DNA of 64,000 bases from Medicago truncatula (lineage: Eukaryota > Streptophyta > Magnoliopsida > Fabales > Fabaceae). Below, piece by piece: positions 10,683 through 22,003 of the stretch. The notes beneath the pieces were generated by a model. That model saw nothing but the letters and a program-made list of their open reading frames with translations, was not told where the DNA came from and searched no databases. The position numbers were made by a program, and so were the translations under genes. The DNA lies in assembly GCF_003473485.1 (NCBI RefSeq), contig NC_053045.1, forward strand, positions 46,356,494 to 46,420,493. The letters are read 5' to 3'. Every line of letters begins with the position of its first letter. The stretch's first letter is position 1.

Positions 10683-11339
10683 AAGGATTCCCATGACAGA
10701 GTTCTACGCAAACTGACGTAAAAACCCATAACAAAGCCAAAAAATGAACGAATTAAAATGCTCAATACCTGTTTTTTTACGTCAAAAGTGTGCTAATACC
10801 TCTTATGCTTGATGCTTGAATGATTTTGGATCAAGATTTGATGAACAAAATATTGGATTTGGGGATTGGATGGAAGTGGTATGGAAGTTGATGATGAAAA
10901 TAGTGTGTAGGGGGAGGTGACTGTTTCATCTGATGAAACATAATTATCGTCAGTTAACTACCGAGGTTTTCCTTGACAGTTAACTGCAGCCGGTTTCGAA
11001 TTCCTCGTCATTTAACTGTCGAGGAAGCAAAATCATATTTTACTCATGTACCTCAACCTTATGAAATGTGTCAACAACAATTCTCAAATTAGAAAGGGAC
11101 AAATTGGACTGTAAATTTGTTATTCTATTAATGTCTTTATTAGTATGACTAGACGAAAGCAAATCAAAATTAAAGCCACCAAAGGGTTTCTTTTTTTCAA
11201 GCCCCAAAATCAAATTACAATGATCGTTTCCTATAATACACTTTTTGCAACACAACTTGTAAGTAAATTGAACACTGAGCATTGCTTAGTAGCTTTCATC
11301 TTCAGGCGCTTTCAAATTCCCGTTGTTTGCCTAACAAGT

Positions 11340-11500
11340 AGCTGTAATGATAGTTTCAAAAATCGGATCTTTGATCGATTTGGAAAGGGTACTGAGTCAT
11401 TGGGTCATTGGTTGAATCACTGAGTCATTGGTCGAACCGCATGACTGAATTAGATTGAATCGAATGGCTCGGTTATATGACTCGGTTTATATAAAAAAAA
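11340..11500. repeat. degenerate CGGTTYGA-rich dispersed repeat fragment
   Basis: Contains ATAGTTTCAAAAATCGG followed by repeated GTCATTGG, GTCGAACCG and ACTCGGTT motifs. The same kind of text, in the opposite sense, occurs at 14100-14285 and again at 50715-50890 in a UreG intron. Family not identified. Confidence 0.4.
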
Positions 11501-11875
11501 TCTTTATGTTAAATTAGACTGAACCGAATGACTTTCAACTAAAAAAAATTAATTTTTTTTACACTTAATAGAAGCAAATTTTTATGAGATAAAAACAATT
11601 TGATAGCTGTCCTTTGAATTTAGGTGCATAAATTTTTTATGAGATACTATAATACATCTTCAAATAAATATTAAATAAAAGCAAAAGAGTGCTAAAAAAT
11701 AGTAGTAATCAAGTAAAAAAATGTTTATTAAAATATCTGAAATGTCCGACAATAATATTTAAATGATTCCTTCAAAAGGAAAAAAATATTTAGATGTGCT
11801 TGGTTTCTTAAAAAAAAAAAAAAAACAGTGTGCTTGGTTCCCCTAAAAAAAAGCTGTTTAGTCATTATATATAAA

Positions 11876-12420
11876 CTAGAACATTTACCCGTACCACCGC
11901 ACGGATCATTAGTAGTTTATAAGGTATAAAAATGCAAAATTATCCATTACAAAGAAAATAAAACAGTACACGAAAAAACAGTTAGTAATATCTTTAGACC
12001 ATCCCTTGATGTAACGTGTGATACTGCAACATATAACTGCCCATGTGTAAAGACAGGTTCTGGAAGATAGATACCGAATTGCTTAAGGGATTGCCCTTGG
12101 CTTTTGTGTATGGTCATTGCAAAACATACAAATATAGGAAACTGCTTACGCTGAAATTTGAAAAGAATTCTTGTATCAGACGGCGTCAGCGATAATCTTG
12201 GTATATATACCTTCTCCTCAATATTGCTACCAGATATAACCCCGCCTTCAAGAATATATATTCCCATCTTTGTAAGAATTAACCGAGTTCCATTACAAAT
12301 GTCTGCTGTAATATCCAAATTTCTCAACAACATAATAGGAACTCCAACTTTCAAACATATTTTGTGATTTGGAAGACCGGAAGAATTAATAGAGTTAAAA
12401 AATTCTGGTGTGTGTACATC
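11876..12420 (-). mobile_element. Helitron 3' end with helicase remnant
   Basis: Read on the minus strand, the sequence ends with a hairpin (CCGTGC, loop, GTACGG, one wobble pair) followed about ten bases on by CTAG and then a host T, the classical Helitron 3' signature. The end is at 11876. Upstream of it on the same strand lies a PIF1-like helicase C-terminus (separate entry). The 5' TC end could not be fixed; it may lie beyond the B3-like fragment near 13650. Confidence 0.7.
11947..12410 (-). pseudogene. Helitron PIF1-like helicase, C-terminal remnant
   Basis: The frame reads [21 protein letters not shown], then [60 protein letters not shown]. These are the late helicase motifs of plant Helitron RepHel proteins (the [10 protein letters not shown] and [11 protein letters not shown] blocks). 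The Rep domain and the early helicase motifs are absent, so this is a short 3' piece of a protein normally well over 1000 residues long. The conserved [10 protein letters not shown] has His in place of Arg (VSHV). Confidence 0.8.
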
Positions 12421-12570
12421 ATCCAGCCTATTGAACTATTGACCCTCCAGATGCGTGAAACATGAACATTGAGCTTGATCTTTACTCTTCCAGCAACAAT
12501 AGCAGAAACAAGAGTGAAAATTGGAGCCATTAGCTACTTTCGGTGTGATGTAAATTATGAGAGGATAGTA

Positions 12571-12670
12571 CTTCATCCGTTTCTAAATATAAGTAAAAAT
12601 GACTTTTTAGGCATTTTCCAATAACCTTGTTTTTTGGGTGTGGCAGACAACACATTTAATGTTGGTGGGA
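12571..12670. repeat. Stowaway-like MITE end
   Basis: TACTTCATCCGTTTCTAAATATAAG resembles one terminal repeat of a Stowaway (Tc1/mariner) MITE. I did not find a clear partner end, so this is probably a fragment. Confidence 0.35.
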
Positions 12671-13005
12671 ACTGGCCTTCCAAATACATTTTACAGTTTG
12701 TAAGGCATATACATAAAAAAAAATAAAAAAAATACATTCATAATTCGTTACTGGCATTAAGAAGGCATGCAAAGATTAACCAAATAAAAAATTGAATAGT
12801 CATGCAACATTTTAAAAAAAAAAAACAAACACTAATTAGGCCAAAACACAATCATGCTTGAGTTAGAATTATCATTAGAATTATCACTGACACATAGAAA
12901 TGAGACACTGCAAAAGGTAATGAAGATTTGTCTGTATGCATTAGACCATATGTAACTTAAAAAATACTTGCAAGGTTCACACCACAACACGTAAAAGTTA
13001 TGCAA

Positions 13006-13645
13006 TCATTTTAAATTGCCCCTACCTCCTACATAAACCATAGAAACCCAAGAACCAACAGGGACGTTGAAAAAGTCCTTGAGGGGGTGCCAACCTGTTG
13101 TGAGGTAAATCCGACCATTGTTTCTCTCAACCAAAACCTCAAATTCGTTGTAGTTACGGTCCACCAACATAGCATATCGACCAAGTTCATCCCCAAAGTC
13201 ATGACCAAAAAGGGTTGGCAATACAACCATCCCGTGAAAACCAAAAGATAAAAAATCAGCAATTAAACCAATGTATTTCGTGGATATGATAAAACGTATA
13301 TACAGACACATCATTACTTACGTATTCAACATCAAGATCAACGGCATAGGTTCGGTATTTGATTCTAAGATCATTGACGATCTTCTCCAGCTCAGTCGTT
13401 GGATTTGGATTCAAATCCTCTGGATTACGAAAACATGAACGTATATAAGTATCAGGAACAAAAAGTTGAATATTGTACAAGAATAAATCAAAATGGATTG
13501 CACATACCAGGGCATGGAGTAGTGAAAGCAAAATATGAATATCAGCCATAGCCATTGCAAAACGTAACTGATGGGGACTTGAAAGGATGAGAATTGAACA
13601 GAGTGAATGGAATATATATATACTATCAGAAAAATCATATGTCAT
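13006..13645 (-). pseudogene. B3-like (DNA-binding pseudobarrel) gene fragment
   Basis: Two overlapping minus-strand frames. Frame 13645-13256 contains MAMADIHILLSLLHALVCAI and ends near YRTYAVDLDVEYV, just where a strong splice donor (AC then GTAAGT) lies at about 13321. Frame 13314-13006 contains FGFHGMVVLPTLFGHDFGDELG, DRNYNEFEVLVERNNGRIYL, then GWHPLKDFFNVPVGSWVSM. The pattern of strand-forming segments, GW..LKDFFN and V..GSWVS resembles the B3 fold of plant regulators. No good acceptor was seen for the donor, so the gene looks partial or broken. It lies directly 5' of the Helitron helicase remnant on the same strand and may have been captured by it; that is inference. Confidence 0.4.
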
Positions 13646-13984
13646 AAAAGCACCTAGCCTTGGTACAACACATTTGCATGGAAAACAAAAGCCTACTTAA
13701 TTTGACGGCAGAAGTTGGAAAGCATATACACAGTGCATATTGTAACGTAATGCAAGGAGGGAAAATTTGAAATTTCTGTGTGTTGTGACGCGAGCCTTGT
13801 ATAATCAAGATTAGTTGTAGGGCTGAGAAAATAATGGCGCACTAATAGTTAGATCCAATGGCTAATACTGATTGGCGCCTAAAATAAGTAGAATTAGGGT
13901 TTTAAGTGTTAATTGGAGTGTTAACTAGGATTATAAATAAGTTAGATTAGATTAGATTATAAGCAGCAATCTATAAACAAAAGA

Positions 13985-14062
13985 GGTTCATGCTGTAGTG
14001 TAGTGGATAAGTGATTGCATTCCCATCTGCTGGACGCGGGTTCAACACCCAGTGCTACCATT
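13985..14062 (+). repeat. tRNA-like sequence (SINE head or tRNA relic)
   Basis: Contains an A-box-like TGTAGTGTAGTGGATAAG and a good B box GGGTTCAACACCC, then CTACCATTTTTT. The D-arm text resembles tRNA-Asp or tRNA-His genes, but the acceptor arms do not pair, so it is not a working tRNA. A T-run follows, which could stop Pol III. Confidence 0.35.
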
Positions 14063-14099
14063 TTTTGGTAAAATTAATATAACTAATTTCTGCTTCACA

Positions 14100-14285
14100 T
14101 TAAACCGGTCCAGTTTGTCAAACCTGCCGGTTCACCGGTCTTCCCCGAGTTTGGCCGAGTCACACCGTTTTAGGCCGGTTTGATTACATGACCGATCCGT
14201 TTAGCAACTCGAACAGGTCACCCCACTGGTTTTCGGTCGGATCGGTTCAACCAGCCGATCCGGTTCAGTTTTCAAAACTATGACT
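14100..14285. repeat. CCGGTT-rich dispersed repeat
   Basis: Dense in CCGGTTYA and GATCGGTTCAACC motifs and ends CAGTTTTCAAAACTATGA. The complement of this end resembles the ATAGTTTCAAAAATCGG at 11352, so the two stretches may be the two ends of one disrupted element that flank the Helitron region. Confidence 0.45.
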
Positions 14286-14289
14286 GCAA

Positions 14290-16340
14290 TAGATAAACCT
14301 TTGAAATCCCAATCATACATCCAAAACCACATGTATTCACTAAATTGGACGTAGCATCATGAAGAAGGGCGGGGCATTTAGAAGTAGGCTTTGGAATATT
14401 ATTTTGTTCCGCATGATCTAGGTTTGAACAGTCTGAGTTCGTAACAAGGCCTTTTCTCTCAGCTTGATATTTTCAAGATACTTTAGAGTCATGGAAACTT
14501 ATTGCATAGCAGGTATGTAATTTTCTCAAAACACATTATTTCAAGCATATCATATGTTTTAGATGATAACTAAAATGGCGCCTAGGGCTCGAGGAGAAGC
14601 AGGTAAAAAAGCATCTTCGGCCCAACTAGAAAATGAATAGAATTGTGTGTGTATTTGATTTATAAGGGAGAAGCAAACCATGCTTGTTTAGTCAATATCA
14701 ATTTATAAAAGAGTGATATAGGGTTTTCGTATGTTCATTGCATCTGGAACAAAGAATAGAAAAACTGATCCCATTAGAACCAATGTTTGCTCTAGTAAAA
14801 ATTGAATCAGATTTCTCCAAACCAACAAAGAGAAGTGTTACAGTGATGGAAATTGGTATGAAATCATATTGTACCAGCTAATTTAAAGGCATTGAGGTCA
14901 TAAATTTCGTGCAAACCAGTAGACATGAGGCTTAAATGCAAATAATTGCTCAAATGTATTTGAATCCAAAAAACTTATTCGACGAATTTCTAATCAACAT
15001 GTTGGTATGGCTGTAACAACTATTACATGCACCCATGATTAAATGATATGTCTTTTGTAATTTTCCTTTTTTCTCTGAGCTATGGTGACGGTTTCTAGTT
15101 ATTTGGCAACAATTTTGAGGCGTTACATTTTGAATTTCGACTGTATTTGCATCGAAGAAGCTTTCCACTATCATAAATGGGTTATTGACCATCAAGACTT
15201 CATCAAATATATTCGGCTAAAATATGGTTTTAGTCTCTAGAAATATATCTCGTTTTGATTGTAGTTCCTATATTTTTTTTTTTTAGAAAAAGGTCCCTGC
15301 AAAATATGGAGGGACTATTTTAAAAATCAAAAAAATTTACAAGGACTTTTTTAAAAAACAAAATATTTTGCACACATAGTTTTACTCTTAAGTAATCATC
15401 AAAGGACTAAAAGAACTATACTTGATTTTCTCACCTGGAAATTGCAACATAGCATGTCGTTGAAAAATAATTTTGGCATTGTTAGACTGCATTGGATCTA
15501 CGCTTTTGATGAAAGTGCTGGTCTAGTTGAATAGTGTAAGTCTAACATTGTCTTGGTATTGTCGTGTTTGATATTATCTGTATATTCGTTTGTAAGAATT
15601 AGCTGTTTTAATTTATTTATTTTTTTTCAAAAAAAGTAGAAGGCGAATGCAGACTGAGTTACTTAGCGACCAATTTGGTTTTATAATCCGTCGTATTCGG
15701 TCATAAATTTGGTCTCTAAACTCAGGCACTAAATCAGTTGCTAAGTAGTCTCTAACTAATGTAGTGACTGATTTTCTTATCTTAGTGGCCGAAAATTCAA
15801 TCTCTAGCCGAAGTTTCTTGTTTTTGGGGATAACATGAAGAAAAAAAAGTTGAGAAATAATTTGGTGTGGCTATGCCTAACACTAGTTCCGTCCATGATC
15901 GTGACATGATCATTGCCAGTATGCGCCCAATTTGTATACAATTTTTTCTTTGAATGTTGTATGAGTGTTTTGACTTTTTTTTTTGTGTTACAAGGCTAAT
16001 CAAAACAAAAAGGAAAAGATAAGGAAAAAAAAAACAACAACAACTAAACTCTAGAAAAGTAAGTTCGAGCCGCATCAAACTTGAGGAAATGCAGCAAGTC
16101 ATCTGAAGGAGAAGCATGAAGTAAGAAATCTATATTCGAAGAGGCTCCTAATTTCGATTTGGTATTCGGGGAAGCACGCGTTGTTTTTGCTCCTAATTTA
16201 TTTTTGTCTTACTTTACCTTTCAACCTTCATCGAACATTTGCAACTTTTGATCTTTAAGTTTTTTTTTTTGTTTTTCTTAATGTTTTAATCTTTATTGAA
16301 CATTTGTTCATTCATAAGGTTATCCGGGTAGCAATGAAAG
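14290..16340. other. gene-free stretch with repeat fragments
   Basis: No supported gene. At 15215-15370 there is one arm of a legume short element (GGCTAAAATATGGTTTTAGTC, with GGTCCCTGCAAAAT and GGGACTATTTTAAAA). At 15650-15800 motifs of the type GCGACCAATTTGGT and GGTCTCTAAA are repeated, resembling subterminal repeats of CACTA-type transposons. The frames at 14950-15195 and 15797-16117 are low-complexity and not recognisable. Confidence 0.45.
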
Positions 16341-16351
16341 GGTTGAAATGT

Positions 16352-16442
16352 AGTCTCCGTAAACTTAGTTTAGTTGGTAAGGACAATGCATAATGTATGC
16401 AATGTCCGGAGTTCGAACCGCGGACACCACCAAAAAAGAAAA
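16352..16442 (+). mobile_element. short tRNA-derived SINE with target duplication
   Basis: A 91-bp insertion between two copies of GGTTGAAATGT (16341-16351 and 16443-16453). It has an A box (CTTAGTTTAGTTGGTAAGG) and a B box (GGAGTTCGAACCGCGG) and an A-rich tail (CAAAAAAGAAAA). The text resembles the common Au-type plant SINE. All parts of a SINE insertion are present. Confidence 0.75.
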
Positions 16443-16453
16443 GGTTGAAATGT

Positions 16454-17500
16454 GAAGATCGTGAAAAAAGAAGAGTCTTTATTGAAATTTACGAATTTTT
16501 AGATTGAGGATGGATGAATGTTGAATTTTTTAAACTTTTATGATTTTGAACTCTAGCATTTGATCGAACTTTGATTTAAGTCTTTAAGATTATTTTTTTC
16601 TTTATTTCGTTCCATTAATTTAGTTTAGTAAAAAATATTGAGGTAAAAAAATTAGATTTCTATATCATAAAAAAAACCCACAAACAATAGTCGCGAGACA
16701 ATATTTCATACTACTCAATGCCTCTTATGCGATTAAGCTCCAAGAGAACAAAAATACTAAGGAATCAAATTTACAATGGTTATTTTTTTCTTTCTTTCTA
16801 TTTTACGAGGATTATTTTTATTTCCCGCGTATATTGCAAAAACTATTTAAACAACAGATAATGTTAAGCATACCCTTAAACACCGGTTAACCCCATAAAT
16901 TTTTAGTAAAACATTTACTTAGTAAAAAACAACAACTTATATTTTCAAAACAAAATTCTATTTATACACTCCTTCACCAATGTTAGTTGAAGCACTTATT
17001 ATCAACATTCTTAAACAATGAATCTTGTTAACTTATGTCCTTATGGTACATGTTAAAATTTCATAAAAAGTAAGTATTTATTGAAAAACATTAAATTTTA
17101 ATCCTATAAGAAATAAATTGATACAATTTACAATGCATAATTTCCATCTTTAAAACTTTAATATGTGTCCTAAGGCACAAGTTAACATTTCCCTTAAACA
17201 ATTAACCGTACTTAATTTTAATGTTTTTCTTTTCTTTATTATATTTTTTGACAAATTTTTTCATTTCTTTGGAAAAACAGTAATTTCTAGAGAGTAGTTC
17301 ACCTATGAATCACCTAATTAGAGGGACGACATGTCAAAATTGCCGCTCAATTTATGGATCCCGGAATTTCCAATGTAAGAAAACATAGTTTTTATCATTT
17401 CATTCCCTTGTTGTCAAAATAAATAAACCATTAAATACCAAAGTTTCATCACAAATTATCAAACACACTCTTTTTTGTTACTTCCTCATCACACCATTTA
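16454..17500. other. AT-rich intergenic DNA and KAS I promoter region
   Basis: No gene seen. Text at 16860-17190 (ACCGGTTAACC near the left, GGCACAAGTTAACATTTCCC on the right) looks like a diverged copy of the short GTTAACCGGTGCC element family also found at 40912 and 56064. The last 100 bases before 17533 should hold the KAS I start site; no clear TATA box was fixed. Confidence 0.4.
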
Positions 17501-17532
17501 GCTTCGTTCTCTCCGTCATTTCAACAAACACA

Positions 17533-20500
17533 ATGCAATCACTTCAGCATCAACTACCCTTCACTCTTCGCCCTTCACCACTCGAACCACTTCGCAAAAA
17601 ACCCTCCAATGCGGCCACCACCGCCGCCAGAACCCCAAAGAGACTCTCCGTCGTCTCTTCCTCCGTCACCACCGCCGCTCCTCAAAGAGAGAAGGATCCC
17701 AAGAAGCGTGTCGTGATCACTGGCATGGGTGGCGTCACTGTACATGGCAACGATGTCGACATTTTCTACGAAAAGCTTCTCGCCGGTGATAGTGGGATCA
17801 CATTGATTGATAGGTTTGATGCTTCCAAATTCCCTACTCGGTTCGCTGGTCAGATCCGTGGGTTTAGCTCCGAGGGTTACATCGACGGGAAGAATGACCG
17901 GAGGCAGGATGATTGTCTCCGGTACTGCAATGTCGCCGGGAAGAAAGCACTTGAAGATGCTGGTCTCGGTGCCGAAAATCTTGATAAGGTTTAACACTCT
18001 TTCACACTTTTTCACTTAGATCTGCATTTGCTGTATCTGAATTGAGCTGAACCGAACCCTAATTGGATTTTGAATTGTTTGATATATTGTAGATTGATAA
18101 AGAACGTGCTGGTGTTTTGGTTGGGTCAGGAATGGGTGGTTTAACGGTGTTTTCTGATGGAGTTAAGAATCTGATTGAAAAGGGACATAGAAAGATATCA
18201 CCTTTTTTTATTCCCTATGCTATTACCAATATGGCTTCAGCTTTACTTGGGATTGATTTAGGTTTCAGAGGTCCAAATTATTCTATTTCAACTGCTTGTG
18301 CTACTTCAAATTATTGCTTTGTTGCTGCTGCCAATCACATTCGTAGGGGTGAAGCTGATTTGATGATTGCGGGTGGTACTGAAGCTGCTATTATTCCTAT
18401 TGGTTTGGGGGTTTTGTTGCTTGCAGGGCACTTTCTCAGAGAAATGATGACCCTAAAACGGCTTCTAGGCCTTGGGATAAAGACCGTGATGGATTTGTTA
18501 TGGGTGAAGGTGCTGGAGTTTTGGTAAGGATTCGTTTTGTGTTTTCCTTTATGTTTTGTTATTGTTCTTTTGGATGTTGGTTACCTTAATTAACGTTTGT
18601 GAAATTCAATTGCAATTGTTATGCTTAGTTTTTAAGAAGTATTTGTAAGACTATTATTAGCTTTGTAACAACACTATCTTTTCCTTTGTACATGATCCGT
18701 AAAAGAATAACTCTAAATCTTGTTTCATGAAGTGTCTATAAAGTGGCTATGTTGTGTGTCCTGTTGTGTGTCTATAAAGTGTTTTTTATTTTAAAGAGAG
18801 TACTGTAATTTAACAGGTGATGGAAAGCCTGGAACATGCCATGAAGCGAGGTGCGCCTATCATTGCTGAATACTTGGGAGGTGCTGTAAACTGTGATGCT
18901 TATCATATGACTGATCCAAGATCTGATGGGCTTGGCGTGTCTTCATGCATCCAGAGCAGTCTTGTAGATGCCGGTGTGTCACCCGAGGAGGTATTGTTTT
19001 ACTCCTTTTACTACGCTTTTGTTGTTAACTTTATCTGTTTAATTAATTGTTGTTCTCGTCTCCTATTTAATTCACTGTTTTTCTCCTTCAGCATGTTTTT
19101 CCTTTCCAGCTTACTCTACTTTTCTGTTTGCTTGTATTCATAGTAGGTGTGTGTTTTCAACATCTTTTGGTACACAGTACTATAGGGGATGTCATGTATG
19201 AATAATAGTAAAAAACTCTTGTAAAGCTGCTGCTATGTAGTTATGATTTCAAGCAGGTCTACAAAAATTTATAGCATATTGAGTTCTGGATAAATAGACG
19301 TGAAGAAGTTGCATTTTTTTTTTTATAGATATACAATTCCATAAATTAGGATGCAAATGAAGTTTAAAACTCATGTATGTAAGGCTGTCCGCACACACGG
19401 TGGGGGTTGTGGGATGGGGAAGCACTATGGTGTTAGCATTTAGTCGCATGATAAATCCGGAGAAGATGTAAGAGAAGAAAAGGCGAGAAAAATCTGCATA
19501 GTGAGAGCATTATTGAAGGTAGAAACTAAGGGCTCTAAGAAATCTTGGCTTGACTAACTGTATTTTATTTTAGTAATTTGTGTTCATTTTTTCTCTTGCA
19601 TCTCAGCTTACTGGTACGGATACCAGTACCGGGATCCTATATTATGTTTGCAAGAAGTCGGGAGTTAGAAATCCTGTGTGATTAGAATATATTAAAAACA
19701 TCAAACGGATGCAAGGGGCCAAGTTGATGCCTCCTCTGCAAATAATAAGTTTATACCCAGTTACCCGTTCATTCATCAGGTCAAATAGAGGGCTTAAGCT
19801 GCTAACATAAATAAGTGTAAAGACAATTTGTTAGGCCATTGCTGCACCTGCATGTTGATTTGTCGATTCTAGAAGTTAGCCTTAATGTCTGCTAAATATT
19901 TTAATTTATATTCCGTTACTGATTAATGCATGCCATAAATTAGCAAAATGAAAGCGTGTCATTTGCTTCTTTTTAGGTCAATTACATAAATGCACATGCA
20001 ACTTCCACTCTTGTTGGTGACTTGGCAGAGATCAATGCTATCAAAAAGGTTTTCAAGAACCCATCTGGCATCAAAATTAATGCCACCAAGGTATTATCGT
20101 GTCATTGGCTTTTATTTGACAGCCAAAGCTTTCTGTTTCATAGATCATCGCAGGTTATTTTTGATTCATTCCCTGGCCATTAACTGATGCATATGTTTTT
20201 CTGTAATACCAGTCTATGATAGGGCACTGCCTTGGCGCAGCTGGGGGTTTGGAAGCTATTGCCACAATAAAAGCCATAACAACAGGATGGCTGCATCCAT
20301 CAATCAATCAATTCGTATGTTACTTAATTCTTGGTTTTTCATGATTAGGATCTTTGTGTCTTTGTTAGAATCAACTGAGAGAATGGGCTTTCATTATTGG
20401 TAGATAAATTGTTGCTAGCTCTGTCACATTTTGTCTGCCACTCTTTGAATACTGGCTTGGTTCAAATTAACTTTCATTTTAGAATATCAGTAAAATGTTA

Positions 20501-21201
20501 ATTTTTTTTCCCATTCGATATAACCTTATTTATTGGCAGTTGACACCTCAACCTGTTATTTACGTTTTATTGAACTCTTGCTACAATAATACATTTTAGT
20601 CAAAACAAAGATTTTACCTCCGCAAGAACTATAATTAATCATTTCTTTACTGTGTGGCCATTATCTTAAATGACAAATAAAACAAGAAAATCGGAGTATT
20701 CATCAATGTCAGTATTTTAACTGTCTTTTTACTCGTGTTTTTTTTTTTTGTTTTTTTGTGCTGATATATGGACTATCATGTTATTATTGAGAAGTCAAGT
20801 CGTGTTGTTTTTGTGGGGTGGACAAGAGGTGTTTGGGGTTTCATTTACAATTATATGGTTATCTATTGAAATACTAGTTTGAACATATCATATCCTTTTA
20901 TTGGCCCCCTATCCTGCCTTTCAGAACCATATGTAATCATTTTGTTTGCCTTGGTCTCTGGGTGCAGAATCCAGAACCTGCAGTTGATTTTGATACGGTG
21001 GCAAATGTCAAGCAGCAGCATGAAATCAATGTTGGTAAGATTCTAAATAATTCAACGACCAGTGCGTTTCTCATTTCATGTGATAAGGACCATAATTTGG
21101 ACTGGTAACTAACTGGCCTTTTTTATCTTCCAGGCATTTCAAATTCATTTGGATTTGGTGGACACAACTCTGTCGTGGCTTTTTCCGCTTTCAGACCCTG
21201 A
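17533..21201 (+). CDS. KAS1: beta-ketoacyl-ACP synthase I (KAS I), plastid; frameshifted in exon 2
   Basis: Condensing enzyme of plastid fatty-acid synthesis that elongates acyl-ACP from C4 to C16. Seven exons with GT-AG borders: 17533-17988, 18093-18523, 18817-18990, 19977-20090, 20213-20314, 20968-21034 and 21134-21201. Residues 1-50 are a Ser/Thr/Ala-rich plastid transit peptide. The enzyme follows from [11 protein letters not shown]. The catalytic triad motifs are all present: STAC at about residue 221, NAHATST in exon 4, and [11 protein letters not shown] in exon 5. The C-terminus [14 protein letters not shown] is canonical. Oddity: exon 2 is 431 bases long where both borders are phase 0, and the run at 18407-18411 has five Gs where the family sequence ([14 protein letters not shown]) needs six. 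As written the frame leaves at GLG and stops just after the exon 2-3 junction, giving about 296 residues without the catalytic His residues. Everything else is clean, so this is either a sequencing error or a very recent mutation. Confidence 0.95.
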
Positions 21202-22000
21202 TTGCCAAGCTTGCCTGCTCTTCTTCATGTAGAACAACTACAACCCATGTCATAGAGATTCGACAACGTTTTACGTTGGCTATTGAGGCCTAACACAAGC
21301 CTCTTCTTTCATTTGGGCTTGGAACCGGCTATGCATAGCAAGGCTCTTCATGTAGAACATGGAATCTAAATTAATTAAAATTTTGTTCTCTGTGCATCGT
21401 TGAGTCTATTTATTGAGTCCATCCATAATATTTAAAAGCTGTAGTCCTGTAATTGTTCATTTTATGCTAATTTTGAACAGATAGTTAGCTCCAAAGATTG
21501 TTTTGCTGTAGAACTTTTTAAATGTAGCACGGAGATTTCATTGTTTGGTAGGGAGACTTGCGGATAGAAAATGCCAAAAGAGCTTATTTGAGCATTCTTC
21601 CTTATTGTTAAGTAAAGATATTTAATAACAAGCATGTATTTATGGTACTTATTGTTATTGAATCTTTGTTGGTTATATTTGAATCAGTTCATAGCTTTTT
21701 AGATACATGATACATTTAGCTTGTTAAGAATGGTTTCGTCTTTTGCCATTTTCAGTATAACTTTGTAGTTCCTGAAAACCAGTTATAGGCATATATAGAA
21801 TCTCGGAATAAGCATGTGTAGTTTAGTTTATTTTTTGGTTGCACGCTGTTTTCAGTTATCTGTTTTATGGTTAGATTATTCTCAGAAATATAGAGTAATA
21901 TGCTGTTGGTCTTTCTGCTATTTAACATATTCTCAGAGAAATGCAGAGTAATATAGTTAGTCTTTCTGCTATTTAACAGAGCAAGAAATGCCTATAAATG
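21202..22000 (+). other. KAS I 3' UTR and downstream spacer
   Basis: Follows the KAS I stop. The UTR probably ends between 21450 and 21700. A short near-duplicate (ATTCTCAGARAAATRGAGTAATATG) lies at 21877-21905 and 21929-21955. No gene seen. Confidence 0.4.
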
Positions 22001-22003
22001 ATA

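Larger units (their letters stand above)
6599..11044 (-). mobile_element. decayed Mutator-like element (MULE) with FAR1-type transposase and OTU protease
   Basis: Imperfect terminal inverted repeats bound the element: AGTAAAATATG at 6599 and its complement ending at 11044, continuing into TTTTGCTYCCT and then GCTGCAGTTAACTGTC, GGAAAACCTCGGTA. The right arm has an extra copy of the GTTAAMTGWCGAGGAA unit. Inside, all on the minus strand and in element order, are a FAR1-type DNA-binding domain, a MULE transposase domain, an OTU cysteine-protease domain and a small further frame. No matching 9-bp target duplication was found (flanks TCTGTCACA and CATGTACCT). The coding frame is interrupted several times, so the copy is dead. 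Confidence 0.8.
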
